From Lachnospiraceae bacterium (GTDB taxonomy: Bacteria > Bacillota > Clostridia > Lachnospirales > Lachnospiraceae), in assembly GCA_021203465.1 (NCBI GenBank), contig JAJQBC010000142.1, forward strand, positions 1 through 64,000: 64,000 nt of DNA, read 5' to 3'. A program made the position numbers and the translations under genes. Each line of letters opens with the position of its first letter. Position 1 is the stretch's first letter. The notes below the pieces were generated by a model that ran no database searches, was not told the origin of the DNA, and saw only the letters and a list, made by a program, of their open reading frames with translations. Shown here one piece after another: positions 47,714 to 57,769 of the stretch.

Positions 47714-48922
47714 ATGGATAAAATCAGGATGACGACGCCGCTGGTGGAGATGGACGGAGACGAGATGACCCGTATCCTCTGGCAGATGATCAAGGATGAG
47801 CTGTTGCTTCCCTTTGTGGATTTAAAGACGGAATATTATGATCTTGGTCTGAAAAAGCGTGACGAGACGAATGATCAGATTACGGTTGATGCGGCGGAAG
47901 CGACAAAGAAATACGGCGTCGCCGTAAAGTGTGCGACGATCACGCCGAATGCGGCCCGCGTGAAGGAATACGGCCTGAAGGAGATGTGGAAAAGTCCGAA
48001 CGGGACGATCCGCGCGATTCTGGACGGGACAGTCTTCCGCGCGCCAATTATTGTGAAGGGGATCGAACCCTATGTGAAGACCTGGAAGAAGCCGATCACG
48101 CTTGCGAGACACGCCTATGGGGACGTGTATAAGGCTTCCGAGATGCAGATTTCGGGTGCCGGGAAAGTGGAGCTCGTCTACATGGCGGCGAACGGAGAGC
48201 AGTCGTCCGTGACGGTTCATGAGTTTCAGGGACCGGGCGTCGTGCAGGGCATGCACAATCTCGATTCCTCGATCGAGAGCTTCGCGAAGAGCTGCTTCCA
48301 GTATGCGCTTGACACGAAGCAGGATCTGTGGTTCGCGACGAAGGATACGATTTCCAAGAAATATGATCACCATTTCAAGGATATTTTTCAGGAGATTTAT
48401 GACGCGCAGTACAAAGCCGCTTTTGAGGAGGCAGGGCTTACGTATTTCTATACGCTGATCGACGATGCGGTGGCACGCGTAATTAAATCCGAAGGTGGTT
48501 TTATCTGGGCCTGCAAGAATTATGACGGAGATGTGATGAGCGATCTGGTCGCGACAGCCTTCAGCTCGCTTGCGATGATGACTTCGGTGCTTGTCTCCCC
48601 GCAGGGCTATTATGAGTATGAAGCGGCGCACGGGACGGTGCAGTGCCACTATTACCAGCACCTCGAGGGCAAGGAGACGTCGACGAACCCGATCGCGACG
48701 ATCTTCGCCTGGAGCGGCGCGCTCAGGAAGCGCGGAGAACTCGACAGTTTGCCGGAGCTTGTGCACTTTGCGGATGTACTTGAGCGGGCCTCAATCGCAG
48801 TGATCGAGGCCGGGAAGATGACGAAGGATCTTGCCCTGATCACGGAGCTTCCGGATGTGACGGTGCTGAACTCCGCGGACTTTATCCGGGAGATCCGGGC
48901 AGAGATTGAGAAGATGCTGTAA
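47714..48922 (+). CDS. icd: NADP-type isocitrate dehydrogenase
   Basis: [75 protein letters not shown]. Confidence 0.95.
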   Translation: MDKIRMTTPLVEMDGDEMTRILWQMIKDELLLPFVDLKTEYYDLGLKKRDETNDQITVDAAEATKKYGVAVKCATITPNAARVKEYGLKEMWKSPNGTIRAILDGTVFRAPIIVKGIEPYVKTWKKPITLARHAYGDVYKASEMQISGAGKVELVYMAANGEQSSVTVHEFQGPGVVQGMHNLDSSIESFAKSCFQYALDTKQDLWFATKDTISKKYDHHFKDIFQEIYDAQYKAAFEEAGLTYFYTLIDDAVARVIKSEGGFIWACKNYDGDVMSDLVATAFSSLAMMTSVLVSPQGYYEYEAAHGTVQCHYYQHLEGKETSTNPIATIFAWSGALRKRGELDSLPELVHFADVLERASIAVIEAGKMTKDLALITELPDVTVLNSADFIREIRAEIEKML

Positions 48923-49081
48923 ACAATGTAACGGCTCAGAACAGCAGGCTTCGGACCGCGCTAAACGGATGTCCGGCACCTTTTCATTTCGATACTGTTC
49001 TGAACTGTTAAAACGAATATTAAAACGCCCCTCTTCATATACCTAGTATGACAGTTGCTATCGTATGGGAGGGGTATTTTT

Positions 49082-50554
49082 ATGGACAATTTTCAGTTAT
49101 ACAGGGATATCCGCGAGCGAACCGGCGGCGAGATCTACATAGGGGTGGTCGGGCCGGTGCGGACCGGTAAGTCGACCTTTATCAAGCGCTTTATGGATCT
49201 TCTCGTGTTGCCGAATATGGAGGACATTCACGAGCGGGAGCGGGCGACCGACGAGCTGCCGCAGTCGGCCTCCGGCAAGACGATCATGACGACCGAGCCG
49301 AAGTTTGTGCCGAAGGAAGCCGTGGAAATCAATATTGCGGAGGATATTCCGGTAAAGATCCGGCTGATTGACTGTGTGGGCTACATGGTTGAGGGCGCCT
49401 CCGGGCACATGGAAAACAACATGGAACGCATGGTAAAAACACCGTGGTTCGAGGAGGAAGTGCCCTTTACAAAGGCCGCGGAGCTTGGCACTTACAAGGT
49501 GATTCACGATCACTCGACGATCGGTGTTGTTGTGACCTGCGACGGGAGCTTTGGCGATATTCCGGCGGAGAGCTATGTGAGACCCGAGGAGCGGACCGTG
49601 GAAGAGCTGAAAAAGCTCGGAAAGCCTTTCGTCATCCTGCTCAACACGACAAAGCCCTACAGCGACCCGGTGCGTAAGGATGCGGAGGAGATGTACCGGA
49701 AATATCGGGTGCCGGTGCTGCCGGTGAACTGCGAGCAGCTGAAGAAGGAAGATATCACGATGATTCTTGAGCAGGTGCTGCTCGAATTTCCGCTTGTCGA
49801 GGTGGAGTATCACATGCCGCGCTGGGTGGAGATGTTGAGCATTGATCACCCGGTTAAGCAGGAGCTGATCGTTTCTGTGCGCGCGATGATGGCTCAGTTT
49901 CATGTGCTGCGCGATATCGGAACGGTACAGGCAGAGTGCGGCGGACCCAGTGTCAGCGGCATCCGGCTCGGCCATGTGGCACTTGATCAGGGGAAAGCCG
50001 TTTATACGGTCGAAATGGAGGAGAGCTGTTACTATGGCGTGCTCAGCGAGCTGACCGGTATGGAACTGCAGGACGAGTATGACCTGATGGAGCAGCTGAA
50101 AGAACTCTCGGCGATGCGCAGGGATTACGGTAAGGTGATTCAGGCGATGGACACGGTGCGGCAAAAGGGTTACGGCATGGTGTTGCCGGAGAAGGAAGAG
50201 ATCGAGATGGAGGATCCGGTGCTGATCCATCAGAGCGGAAAGTATGGGGTGAAGCTCCGTGCATTTTCCCCATCCGTGCAGATGATTCGCGCGCGCATCG
50301 AGACGGAGATCGCGCCGATCGTCGGCAGTGAGGAGCAGGCGAAGGATCTGATTCAATATATTCAGGAGGGCAAAAAGCAAGAGGACGGTATCTGGCAGAT
50401 CAATATTTTTGGGAAGACGATCGAGGAGCTCGTCGAGGACGGCATCCGCAGCAAGCTCTATCAGATCGGCGAGGAGAGTCAGGTGAAGCTGCAGGACACG
50501 ATGCAAAAGATCGTGAACGACTCGAACGGCGGGCTGGTCTGCATTATCATCTGA
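49082..50554 (+). CDS. spoIVA: Stage IV sporulation protein A
   Basis: MDNFQLYRDIRERTGGEIYIGVVGPVRTGKSTFIKRFMDLLVLPN... Confidence 0.97.
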   Translation: MDNFQLYRDIRERTGGEIYIGVVGPVRTGKSTFIKRFMDLLVLPNMEDIHERERATDELPQSASGKTIMTTEPKFVPKEAVEINIAEDIPVKIRLIDCVGYMVEGASGHMENNMERMVKTPWFEEEVPFTKAAELGTYKVIHDHSTIGVVVTCDGSFGDIPAESYVRPEERTVEELKKLGKPFVILLNTTKPYSDPVRKDAEEMYRKYRVPVLPVNCEQLKKEDITMILEQVLLEFPLVEVEYHMPRWVEMLSIDHPVKQELIVSVRAMMAQFHVLRDIGTVQAECGGPSVSGIRLGHVALDQGKAVYTVEMEESCYYGVLSELTGMELQDEYDLMEQLKELSAMRRDYGKVIQAMDTVRQKGYGMVLPEKEEIEMEDPVLIHQSGKYGVKLRAFSPSVQMIRARIETEIAPIVGSEEQAKDLIQYIQEGKKQEDGIWQINIFGKTIEELVEDGIRSKLYQIGEESQVKLQDTMQKIVNDSNGGLVCIII

Positions 50555-50689
50555 GTAACAAAAGTGCAGTGCGACTGGAGCACGTTAGAGCTTCGGATGC
50601 ACATGTGGGGAACTGCAATAGCAACGTCTCATATGTTGACACGTCTTACTTGCCGATGCTATAATCATCGGCGAGTGAGGGCAGAGATT

Positions 50690-51178
50690 ATGACAAAGGT
50701 AACGATTTACACGGACGGCGCGGCGAGGGGCAATCCCGACGGCTCGGGGGGCTACGGGACGGTGCTCCTCTATGTCGACGCCAGAGGAGAAGAGCACATT
50801 CGGGAATATTCCCGCGGATATAAGAAAACCACGAACAACCGCATGGAGCTGATGGCGGCGATTGTCGGTCTGGAGGCGCTTACGCGTCCCTGCGAGGTGG
50901 AGCTCCACTCAGACTCCAAATATCTGGTCGACGCCTTCAACCAGCACTGGATTGATTTCTGGCTGAAGAAAAATTGGGTGAACAGCCAGAAAAAGCCGGT
51001 GAAAAATCCGGATCTCTGGAAGCGGCTGCTGAAGGCAAAGCAGCCGCATCAGGTACATTTCATCTGGGTGAAGGGCCACGATGGCAACCGCTGGAACGAG
51101 CGTTGTGACCAGCTGGCGACCAGCGCCGCGGACGGCAGCGATCTGGCGGAGGACACGGGGATAAATTCTTTTATATGA
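50690..51178 (+). CDS. rnhA: Ribonuclease HI
   Basis: VTIYTDGAARGNPDGSGGYG, NNRMELMAAIVGLEAL, HSDSKYLVDAF, VKGHDGNRWNERCDQLA. Confidence 0.95.
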   Translation: MTKVTIYTDGAARGNPDGSGGYGTVLLYVDARGEEHIREYSRGYKKTTNNRMELMAAIVGLEALTRPCEVELHSDSKYLVDAFNQHWIDFWLKKNWVNSQKKPVKNPDLWKRLLKAKQPHQVHFIWVKGHDGNRWNERCDQLATSAADGSDLAEDTGINSFI

Positions 51179-51198
51179 TAAAAGCGGGGTGATTCTTT

Positions 51199-52725
51199 AT
51201 GGTGAAACTGCCGCTCAGTTTTCTGATGGAGGAGTGCATTCAGGAACATGGCTGTCAGAAAGGCAGTGTACCGGCATACCGTTGGATTACAGGAGTAGAG
51301 GCATTGGGGACACACAGACGGCCTCAGAGGGATATATTGTATGTTCTGTTAGACAATGACAGGACTTTTGAAGAAATGCAGCCCGGCGCCAACATCCTTG
51401 TGCTGGCTCATGAAAGCGATGCAGTCAGGCTGTCCGTGGGGACGGAGAGCCTGACCGTGCCTGACAGTGAAGACCTTTTCGCAGTCATGGGAGAGCTTCA
51501 GGATCTTTTCGCGGAATTTCGGAACTGGCAGGAGCGTCTGCTGGACGCGTGTGCCCGTCACAGTTCTCTACAGGATCTGATCAATCTCTCTGCAGACATG
51601 ACTCCCAATCATATCTATCTCTCCGACATGAGCTTCAAAATCCTTGTCTATACAGATCAGGAGATTATGCGCGAGATCAGCGCCACCTGGCGCTATCAGC
51701 TGGCGCACGGCTATCTGCCTGTTCACGTGATGAAAGGGATGATTGAAAATGGAGAATTTGATCGTCTGAATGGTTATCGAAATGCACGTCACGTATACTC
51801 TGAAAATTTTAATGTTCCTTTTGTCACCAAAAATATTTTTTATCACAATCGTCCGCAGGCGCATCTGTTTGTCGTAAACTCCATGAAGCGTCCCCGGTTC
51901 CGGGATATCGCCGTGGCGCAGCTGCTGGGTGAATTTCTGGAGGATCATTATTTTATCCTGTCGGAGTTTAAGCTGAATCATACCGGAAATAATTATGAGG
52001 CTTTCTTCAACGACGTACTGAGAGGCGTATTGACGGACAGCGTGGCTATCGAGCGACAGATCAGCCTGTTTGAGTGGAAGATGGATGATTCCTATATGCT
52101 GTCCCTTATCAGACTGTCCGGGCGCGATGAGGGTTTCAGCAGGGTGCTGATGTACCAGATCGAGGAGGACAGCGGATTCATGAGTTTTCTCCATGATGAA
52201 TGTCTTGTCGTCCTTGCAAATATGTCTGTGAACGGCGCAGAAAGTATGCCGGAACGGATGAGAAGGCTATCAGACTCTTACTCACTCGAAATCTGTATAG
52301 GCAGAGAGTTTCAAGGATTCCCGAAACTTCGTGAGAATTACCATTTTCTGACTGCTATCATGTCATATGCTTAGGCCTACGGGAGAGGCGGATTATGCTA
52401 CGATTCCGCGGATTACAGCATATATTATATTGTCGATCAGGTGCAGCATATAGCGGAGACGAGGCAGCTGTGCAGTGAAGACGCGCTGACGCTTCAGTCT
52501 TATGACAACAGGCATGATACGAATTACTTTGATACCTACTATACATATCTGCAATATGACCGGAATATTGTTCGCGCGTCGCAAGCATTGCACATTCATC
52601 GCAATACATTGATGTACCGTCTGGACAAGATCCATGATCTGATCCGTCTTGACGAGGAGAATATTCCGCAGAGAATACACATGCTGATGTCCATGATGTT
52701 GCTGCAGCATCAGGAAAAATTTTAG
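51199..52725 (+). pseudogene. PucR-type regulator interrupted by in-frame TAG (52372-52374)
   Basis: 51199-52374 is followed in the same frame by sequence ending NIVRASQALHIHRNTLMYRLDKIHDLIRLD, a typical PucR C-terminal HTH. Confidence 0.8.
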
Positions 52726-52781
52726 ATTGCAGATAGGAAAGAGCCGGGAATCTGACACACGGCTCTTTCCTGAAAAATTGT

Positions 52782-53777
52782 TTATTTGAAATAAATCTTA
52801 CTCTGTTTGTCGATCTCCTCCGCCACGGCCTGATATACGCCGGGGAAGGTGCTCATCGGACCGCCCTGCGAGGTGCAGGGAATGAAATACTTTGTTCCGC
52901 AGTTTTTGCAGGTCTTAGCGGTTTCCCGCGCAACGTCTTCCGCCGTCCAGCCGGGGAAATCGACGGACGCGCTGTCGATGCCGCCCATGAAGGTGATCTG
53001 TCCGCCGTATTTCTCAATGAGCGCCGGGATATCGTTGGTGTTCATGACACCCTGCCAGATATCAATTCCCATGTCGATCATCATTGGGACGAGCGTCGCC
53101 GCGTAGGAGTCCGAGTGATGGACGATCACCTGCACGCCGTGCGATTTCAGATAGCCGTAGATCTGCTTGTAAGCCGGATAATAAAATTCTTCAAACATCT
53201 CTGGCGACAGGAACGTGGATACCTGACTGCCCCAGTCGTCGTGGTGGAAGAACGCGTCCGGATGGTAGTGTTTGCAGAGCTCTTCGACGTAAGCCATTTC
53301 CCACTCGGTCAGACAGTCGATGATTTCGTGCATGGCCTCCGGTTCTTCATAGAAATTGATCAGGCATTCCTGAATTTCCATGAGGTAATGGGTCTGTTCA
53401 AAGAGGCCGGGGTAGATCATCGGCGTCACGAACAGCTCGTTCCGATCTATCTCCTCCACCATTTTGATATATGGTTCCCAGGCGGATTCCGGGTACTTCA
53501 CTTGTGGAACCTTGAGGTAATCCCTCCAGTGGGTGACATCCTTGATCACGATCTTGTCGGCCGGCTTGTGTACAGGGAAGGCGCCGGGCGTGTTGGCGGG
53601 GAAGGCCAGCTCCACGCCCCAGGCGTTGACCACGTTTGGATCGCCCTTGACGGGAGCCGCGTTGTTTGCAAAATAGGGGGAGTCCTTGACAATCCGGAAT
53701 GCCTCGAACATATTTACATAGCGGTCCGGATGTCCCCCGTGAATGGTTTCCAGAAGATTTTGTTTTTTGCTAAGCAT
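52782..53777 (-). CDS. Uroporphyrinogen decarboxylase-family (UroD/MtaA-like) protein
   Basis: HHDDWGSQVSTFLSPEMFEEFYYPAYKQIYGYLKSHGVQVIVHHSDS, FMGGIDS. Confidence 0.85.
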   Translation of the reverse strand: MLSKKQNLLETIHGGHPDRYVNMFEAFRIVKDSPYFANNAAPVKGDPNVVNAWGVELAFPANTPGAFPVHKPADKIVIKDVTHWRDYLKVPQVKYPESAWEPYIKMVEEIDRNELFVTPMIYPGLFEQTHYLMEIQECLINFYEEPEAMHEIIDCLTEWEMAYVEELCKHYHPDAFFHHDDWGSQVSTFLSPEMFEEFYYPAYKQIYGYLKSHGVQVIVHHSDSYAATLVPMMIDMGIDIWQGVMNTNDIPALIEKYGGQITFMGGIDSASVDFPGWTAEDVARETAKTCKNCGTKYFIPCTSQGGPMSTFPGVYQAVAEEIDKQSKIYFK

Positions 53778-53781
53778 ATTG

Positions 53782-55125
53782 TTAATTCCTCCTTGCTGAG
53801 ATTTCCTGTTCCATGGAAGCGACCTTTTCGTCTGTGAGCCGGAACATCAGGAGCGGGATCATGGAAACCGCCAGAATAACGACAGGCACGATGACGAACA
53901 GCATCTTCAGGCCGTTCTGCATTTCGACGGTCGCGGCGGTCATGTTCGGGTCGTAGGCGATGAAGCCAAGGAAAGCGGTGATCAGCACACCCCTGACAGC
54001 CACACCGATCTTAATGGCGAGGGAGCAGAAGGACATGATCACACCCTTGGCCGCGCCGCCGTTTTTCCACTCACTATAGGTGCCGCACATCGCGTACATG
54101 CTGGACGTCAGACCGTAGGACATGCCGAAGAACAGCTGCGACACGAACAGCAGAGCTGAGATGAGAAATACATTGGCAGGTACAAAGTAGCAGACCAGAT
54201 GCAGCACAATAAAGCCCAGCATGCCGATGATGTTCGTCTTTTTGGTTCCCCACTTCGCCACGGCTTTCTGCGAAAAACCGGAGCCGATGATATTGCCCAG
54301 ATTGAAAAAGACGAGAAGTACACCCGCGCTGGCTGCGCCTCCGAGCAGATATTTTGCATAATAGGATGCGGCCGCGGCGACGCCGTAGTAGGCGATCAGT
54401 CGAATCGCGTCGTGGCAGAGGAATACGATCAGATGGGGATTGGACACAATGCTCTTCCCCATGTCGCGGAAGGTTACTGCTTTGGAATTGATCTGATCCT
54501 CCGGCGTATCGTATCCATCCGTGATGAAATAATGTGTAAAATACGTGCAGACGAATAGTACGGATACGATGATCGCAATGACTGTATAGGCAGGGATGCC
54601 GCCCAGGATACCAAACAGGGCGGAACTCAGTGCCGGTACTGCATAGGATGCGAGCAGCTTGCCGCCGGTTGCGCCCATGGCAATACGGGATGACAGGAAA
54701 GCTTTCTCCGTCGTGTCGTCGGTCAGCACAGAAATCAGGTTGCGGTTGGCTGTCCAGGAAATGTTCCAGATGAAGTGGCTGAGCACATATCCCAGTCCGC
54801 AGAGCAGTCCGGCGGTCACATTCGAGCCGATCTTTGTGAACATCAGGACGAAAAATACGGTGACGAACGGTGGACAGTACAGAAGCCAGGGACGATATTT
54901 TCCCTTCTTGAGCTGTGCTTTGTCGATCACGATTCCCGCCAGGACCGCGCTGATGGCGTCGATCAGCGCAGAACTTCCTGTGATCAGCGCCACGATGCCG
55001 AGCGGAAGCTGCGACACGTCTGTCAGGAAATATACGAAGAAAGAAGTTTCCATTGTGGCCATAAATGAAAACCCGATATCCGAAATTCCCCAGAAGGTTT
55101 TAATTTTTCCGTTGATTCTTTTCAT
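53782..55125 (-). CDS. GPH-type MFS sugar/cation symporter
   Basis: ~12 TM; FWGISDIGFSFMATMETSFFVYFLTDV, GIVIDKAQLKKGKYRPWLLY. Confidence 0.85.
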   Translation of the reverse strand: MKRINGKIKTFWGISDIGFSFMATMETSFFVYFLTDVSQLPLGIVALITGSSALIDAISAVLAGIVIDKAQLKKGKYRPWLLYCPPFVTVFFVLMFTKIGSNVTAGLLCGLGYVLSHFIWNISWTANRNLISVLTDDTTEKAFLSSRIAMGATGGKLLASYAVPALSSALFGILGGIPAYTVIAIIVSVLFVCTYFTHYFITDGYDTPEDQINSKAVTFRDMGKSIVSNPHLIVFLCHDAIRLIAYYGVAAAASYYAKYLLGGAASAGVLLVFFNLGNIIGSGFSQKAVAKWGTKKTNIIGMLGFIVLHLVCYFVPANVFLISALLFVSQLFFGMSYGLTSSMYAMCGTYSEWKNGGAAKGVIMSFCSLAIKIGVAVRGVLITAFLGFIAYDPNMTAATVEMQNGLKMLFVIVPVVILAVSMIPLLMFRLTDEKVASMEQEISARRN

Positions 55126-55271
55126 TTCCCTCTCCTTTCTCTCTAAAATCCGGATTTTATATAAAAAATATTGTAGCGGATCGCCCTGTATATAGTAACG
55201 GTTAAATTGTCAAAAGTGAGAAAAAGTTTTGGGCAGAATGCACAACAAGGGGACAATAAAACGTGAATGAC

Positions 55272-55589
55272 TTATTTGTTATCGTGACTATATTGTCGAA
55301 ACTCGGTCGGCGTCAGCCCGAGTGCGGCGTGAAACATCGCCTTGAATTTGGACTGGCTCTCAAAGCCGACGCTGTTTGCAATATCCAGTATGGAAAGATT
55401 CGTCTCTGCCAGCAGTTTTTTCGCCTCTTCAATCCGTTTTCCTTTCAGATACTCAGAAATATTCAGCCCATAAACAGCCCGGAAATAATTCTTCAGGCTG
55501 GTCGCGCTGATCCCTATGTTACCTGCAATATTGGCGATTGTCTCTCTGTTTTTTAAATTGGACGTGAGCAGCCGTTCCGCTGGCGGCCT
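55272..55589 (-). pseudogene. AraC family regulator, C-terminal HTH fragment
   Basis: Minus-strand NLKNRETIANIAGNIGISATSLKNYFRAVYGLNISEYLKGKRIEEAKKLLAETNLSILDIANSVGFESQSKFKAMFHAALGLTPTEFRQYSHDNK; closed upstream by an in-frame TAA at 55590-55592. Confidence 0.8.
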
Positions 55590-55793
55590 TTACTTTGGTG
55601 TGTAATCGTTCATGGTTTGCATTGATTTCTCCCTTGGTATCTGTTACAATACGAGTTAGCCAACACTAACAACTGGAGGCGAGAGAATAGTTTTGCGGAG
55701 ATCATCGGGCCGCTGCAAAATGACGGCAATGCAGATATACAGGAATGAATAAAAAGATATGGGACATCTATTTTATGAAAAGGAGAGAAAAGA

Positions 55794-56612
55794 ATGGATA
55801 AGCAAAAAAACAATTCCCAGTCCACCATCCACCTCGGCACTCACGGAGAAAATTACGGGACGTGGATGTCATACCCCGTATTCTACCTGATGGGCGGCAT
55901 TGCACTTGTCGTACTGATTCTTGCCGTTTTGTCGTTCACCGTTTTCCACATTACTGCGTTGGGAGTCGCCTTTATTGTTGCCTTGATTGCATTGCTCGCC
56001 TTTATCGGCTGGATGGAATGGATACGCAGGCAGTATGCTTTTGACGGCGGCGGAATGATGGAGAAGGGACATCAGACTATGCTCTCGCTGCTGGACTATG
56101 ACGGAAATGGAACGCTGCTGGAGGTTGGCTGCGGCTCTGGCCCCTTAAGCATTCGCGCCGCCCTGACATGGCCGCAGACAAAGGTAGTCGGGATTGATTA
56201 CTGGGGTACTATGTGGGATTACAGCAAACAGCTGTGCGAGAAAAATGCCGCGTCGGAGGGCGTTGCTTCCCAGTGCACTTTCCAAAAAGGTGACGCCAAT
56301 AAGCTGGACTTTGTGGATGAGACTTTCGATGCCGTGATCAGCAACTATGTGTATCACAACATCATGGGCTCCGATAAGCAGGAATTGCTGCTGGAAAGCC
56401 TGCGGGTACTGAAAAAGGGCGGTGTATTCGCCATCAACGATGCCATGAAGCCGAAAATGTACGGCGATATGGAGGTGTTTGCCCGGAAGTTGCGGGACAT
56501 GGGCTATCAGGAAGTGCGGCTGGTGAACATGTCGGAGCTTGTGTTCGGTTCGGAAAGTCGCGCGGCTATGATGATGCTTGGCAATTCGCGGATGTTGGTC
56601 GGAAGGAAGTAA
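55794..56612 (+). CDS. Class I SAM-dependent methyltransferase with N-terminal TM segments
   Basis: LLEVGCGSGPLSIRAALTWPQTKVVGIDYWG; two hydrophobic N-terminal helices. Confidence 0.88.
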   Translation: MDKQKNNSQSTIHLGTHGENYGTWMSYPVFYLMGGIALVVLILAVLSFTVFHITALGVAFIVALIALLAFIGWMEWIRRQYAFDGGGMMEKGHQTMLSLLDYDGNGTLLEVGCGSGPLSIRAALTWPQTKVVGIDYWGTMWDYSKQLCEKNAASEGVASQCTFQKGDANKLDFVDETFDAVISNYVYHNIMGSDKQELLLESLRVLKKGGVFAINDAMKPKMYGDMEVFARKLRDMGYQEVRLVNMSELVFGSESRAAMMMLGNSRMLVGRK

Positions 56613-56641
56613 TGCACGCAAATCGAATTGTAAATCGCCCG

Positions 56642-57562
56642 TCAGCTCTCCAGCAGAACCTGATAGCCCTCCTTTCCATACTCTAATGCCAGATACCTGG
56701 CATACTGATGAATATACTGAAGCAGCCTGTTGTCATCCGTGGCCCATGCGTAGGACATCACAAGCTCCAGATTACAGGGATACCTGCGGATATCGCCTGA
56801 GAGCACCGCGGGCGCGTAACTGTTTCCGCCAATTGCGATTCCCGAGTTGAGGGAAACCGCCGTATAGACAGATTCCCGATTGGGGCAGACAATGATTTTC
56901 GGCGGATGAAAGTTCAGAATGGAGATCGCCTCCCGAAAACGCGCCAGCGTAGCCTCGCGACTCTCATTCTCCCAGGCGTCCACCACCAGAGCTTCCTCCG
57001 CGAAATCTGAATATTTTGCGTCTTCCTTCGCTTTGGGATTCCGAGCGGAGACGAGCAGGACATTGGGCATGTGAAGCAGCTTTTTCCGCTTCGCCGAGGG
57101 AACCGTCGTCATCCATCCGTCTGTGGCGATGATCATATCCAGTTCCCCCTGATACATTCTCTGTATCAGTTCACCCACCTGATAATGTTTAAAAACCACT
57201 TGAAAGGGAGGAACCGCAGCCTGCGCTCTGGCGCAGGCCTTATAGTAGATCGGGGACATTTCAAAAGGCATGCAGCCAACTCTCAGAGGGCGGTTCAGCA
57301 TGTGTTCATCATGCAGCGACTCCAGCCACGCGTCATACTCCGCCAGAAAGCGCTCCGCTATATGTAAAAACGCCGACCCGTCAGCGGTGAGGCTCAGACC
57401 ATTCTTCTCGCGCAGAAACAGCGGCGTTCCAATACTCCGCTCCAGCTCCAGTATATTTTTATTTACCGCCTGCGGCGTCATGTACAGTTCCTGCGCCGCT
57501 TTTCGGAAATTCAATGTCCTGGCCACACAGGAAAAGCAGCGCAGTTTCATCTCACTTAACAT
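56642..57562 (-). CDS. LysR family transcriptional regulator
   Basis: MKLRCFSCVARTLNFRKAAQELYMTPQAVNKNILELERSIGTPLFLRE. Confidence 0.92.
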   Translation of the reverse strand: MLSEMKLRCFSCVARTLNFRKAAQELYMTPQAVNKNILELERSIGTPLFLREKNGLSLTADGSAFLHIAERFLAEYDAWLESLHDEHMLNRPLRVGCMPFEMSPIYYKACARAQAAVPPFQVVFKHYQVGELIQRMYQGELDMIIATDGWMTTVPSAKRKKLLHMPNVLLVSARNPKAKEDAKYSDFAEEALVVDAWENESREATLARFREAISILNFHPPKIIVCPNRESVYTAVSLNSGIAIGGNSYAPAVLSGDIRRYPCNLELVMSYAWATDDNRLLQYIHQYARYLALEYGKEGYQVLLES

Positions 57563-57598
57563 CTTAAGCCCTCCTTCACGGTTTCCGCCCCCTGAAAA

Positions 57599-57612
57599 TC
57601 ATGATATCATGA
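57599..57612. promoter_or_regulatory. Perfect 14-nt palindrome in the divergent lysR/kdgT-like intergenic region, candidate operator
   Basis: TCATGATATCATGA. Confidence 0.45.
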
Positions 57613-57769
57613 ATAATTTCACCATTCAAGATCAGGTAGAAACTTTTTGTTGATGCAAGACGCACAAAAACGTCGCTTTACCAGATACCAATTATCGGCG
57701 ATAATATTGTCACACACAGAAGATCGATTTTCAGGTTGTCAACGAAAAACCAAATGGAGGTGTTATAAA

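Noticed and set aside
46170-52374. Pyrrolysine decoding of the two in-frame TAG codons
   Set aside because: TAG is used as a normal stop by several genes here (metF, His-rich gene, fchA, DUF3786, gntR), neither gene is a known Pyl protein, and no pyl genes are in the window. Kept only as a check under the interrupted-gene finding.
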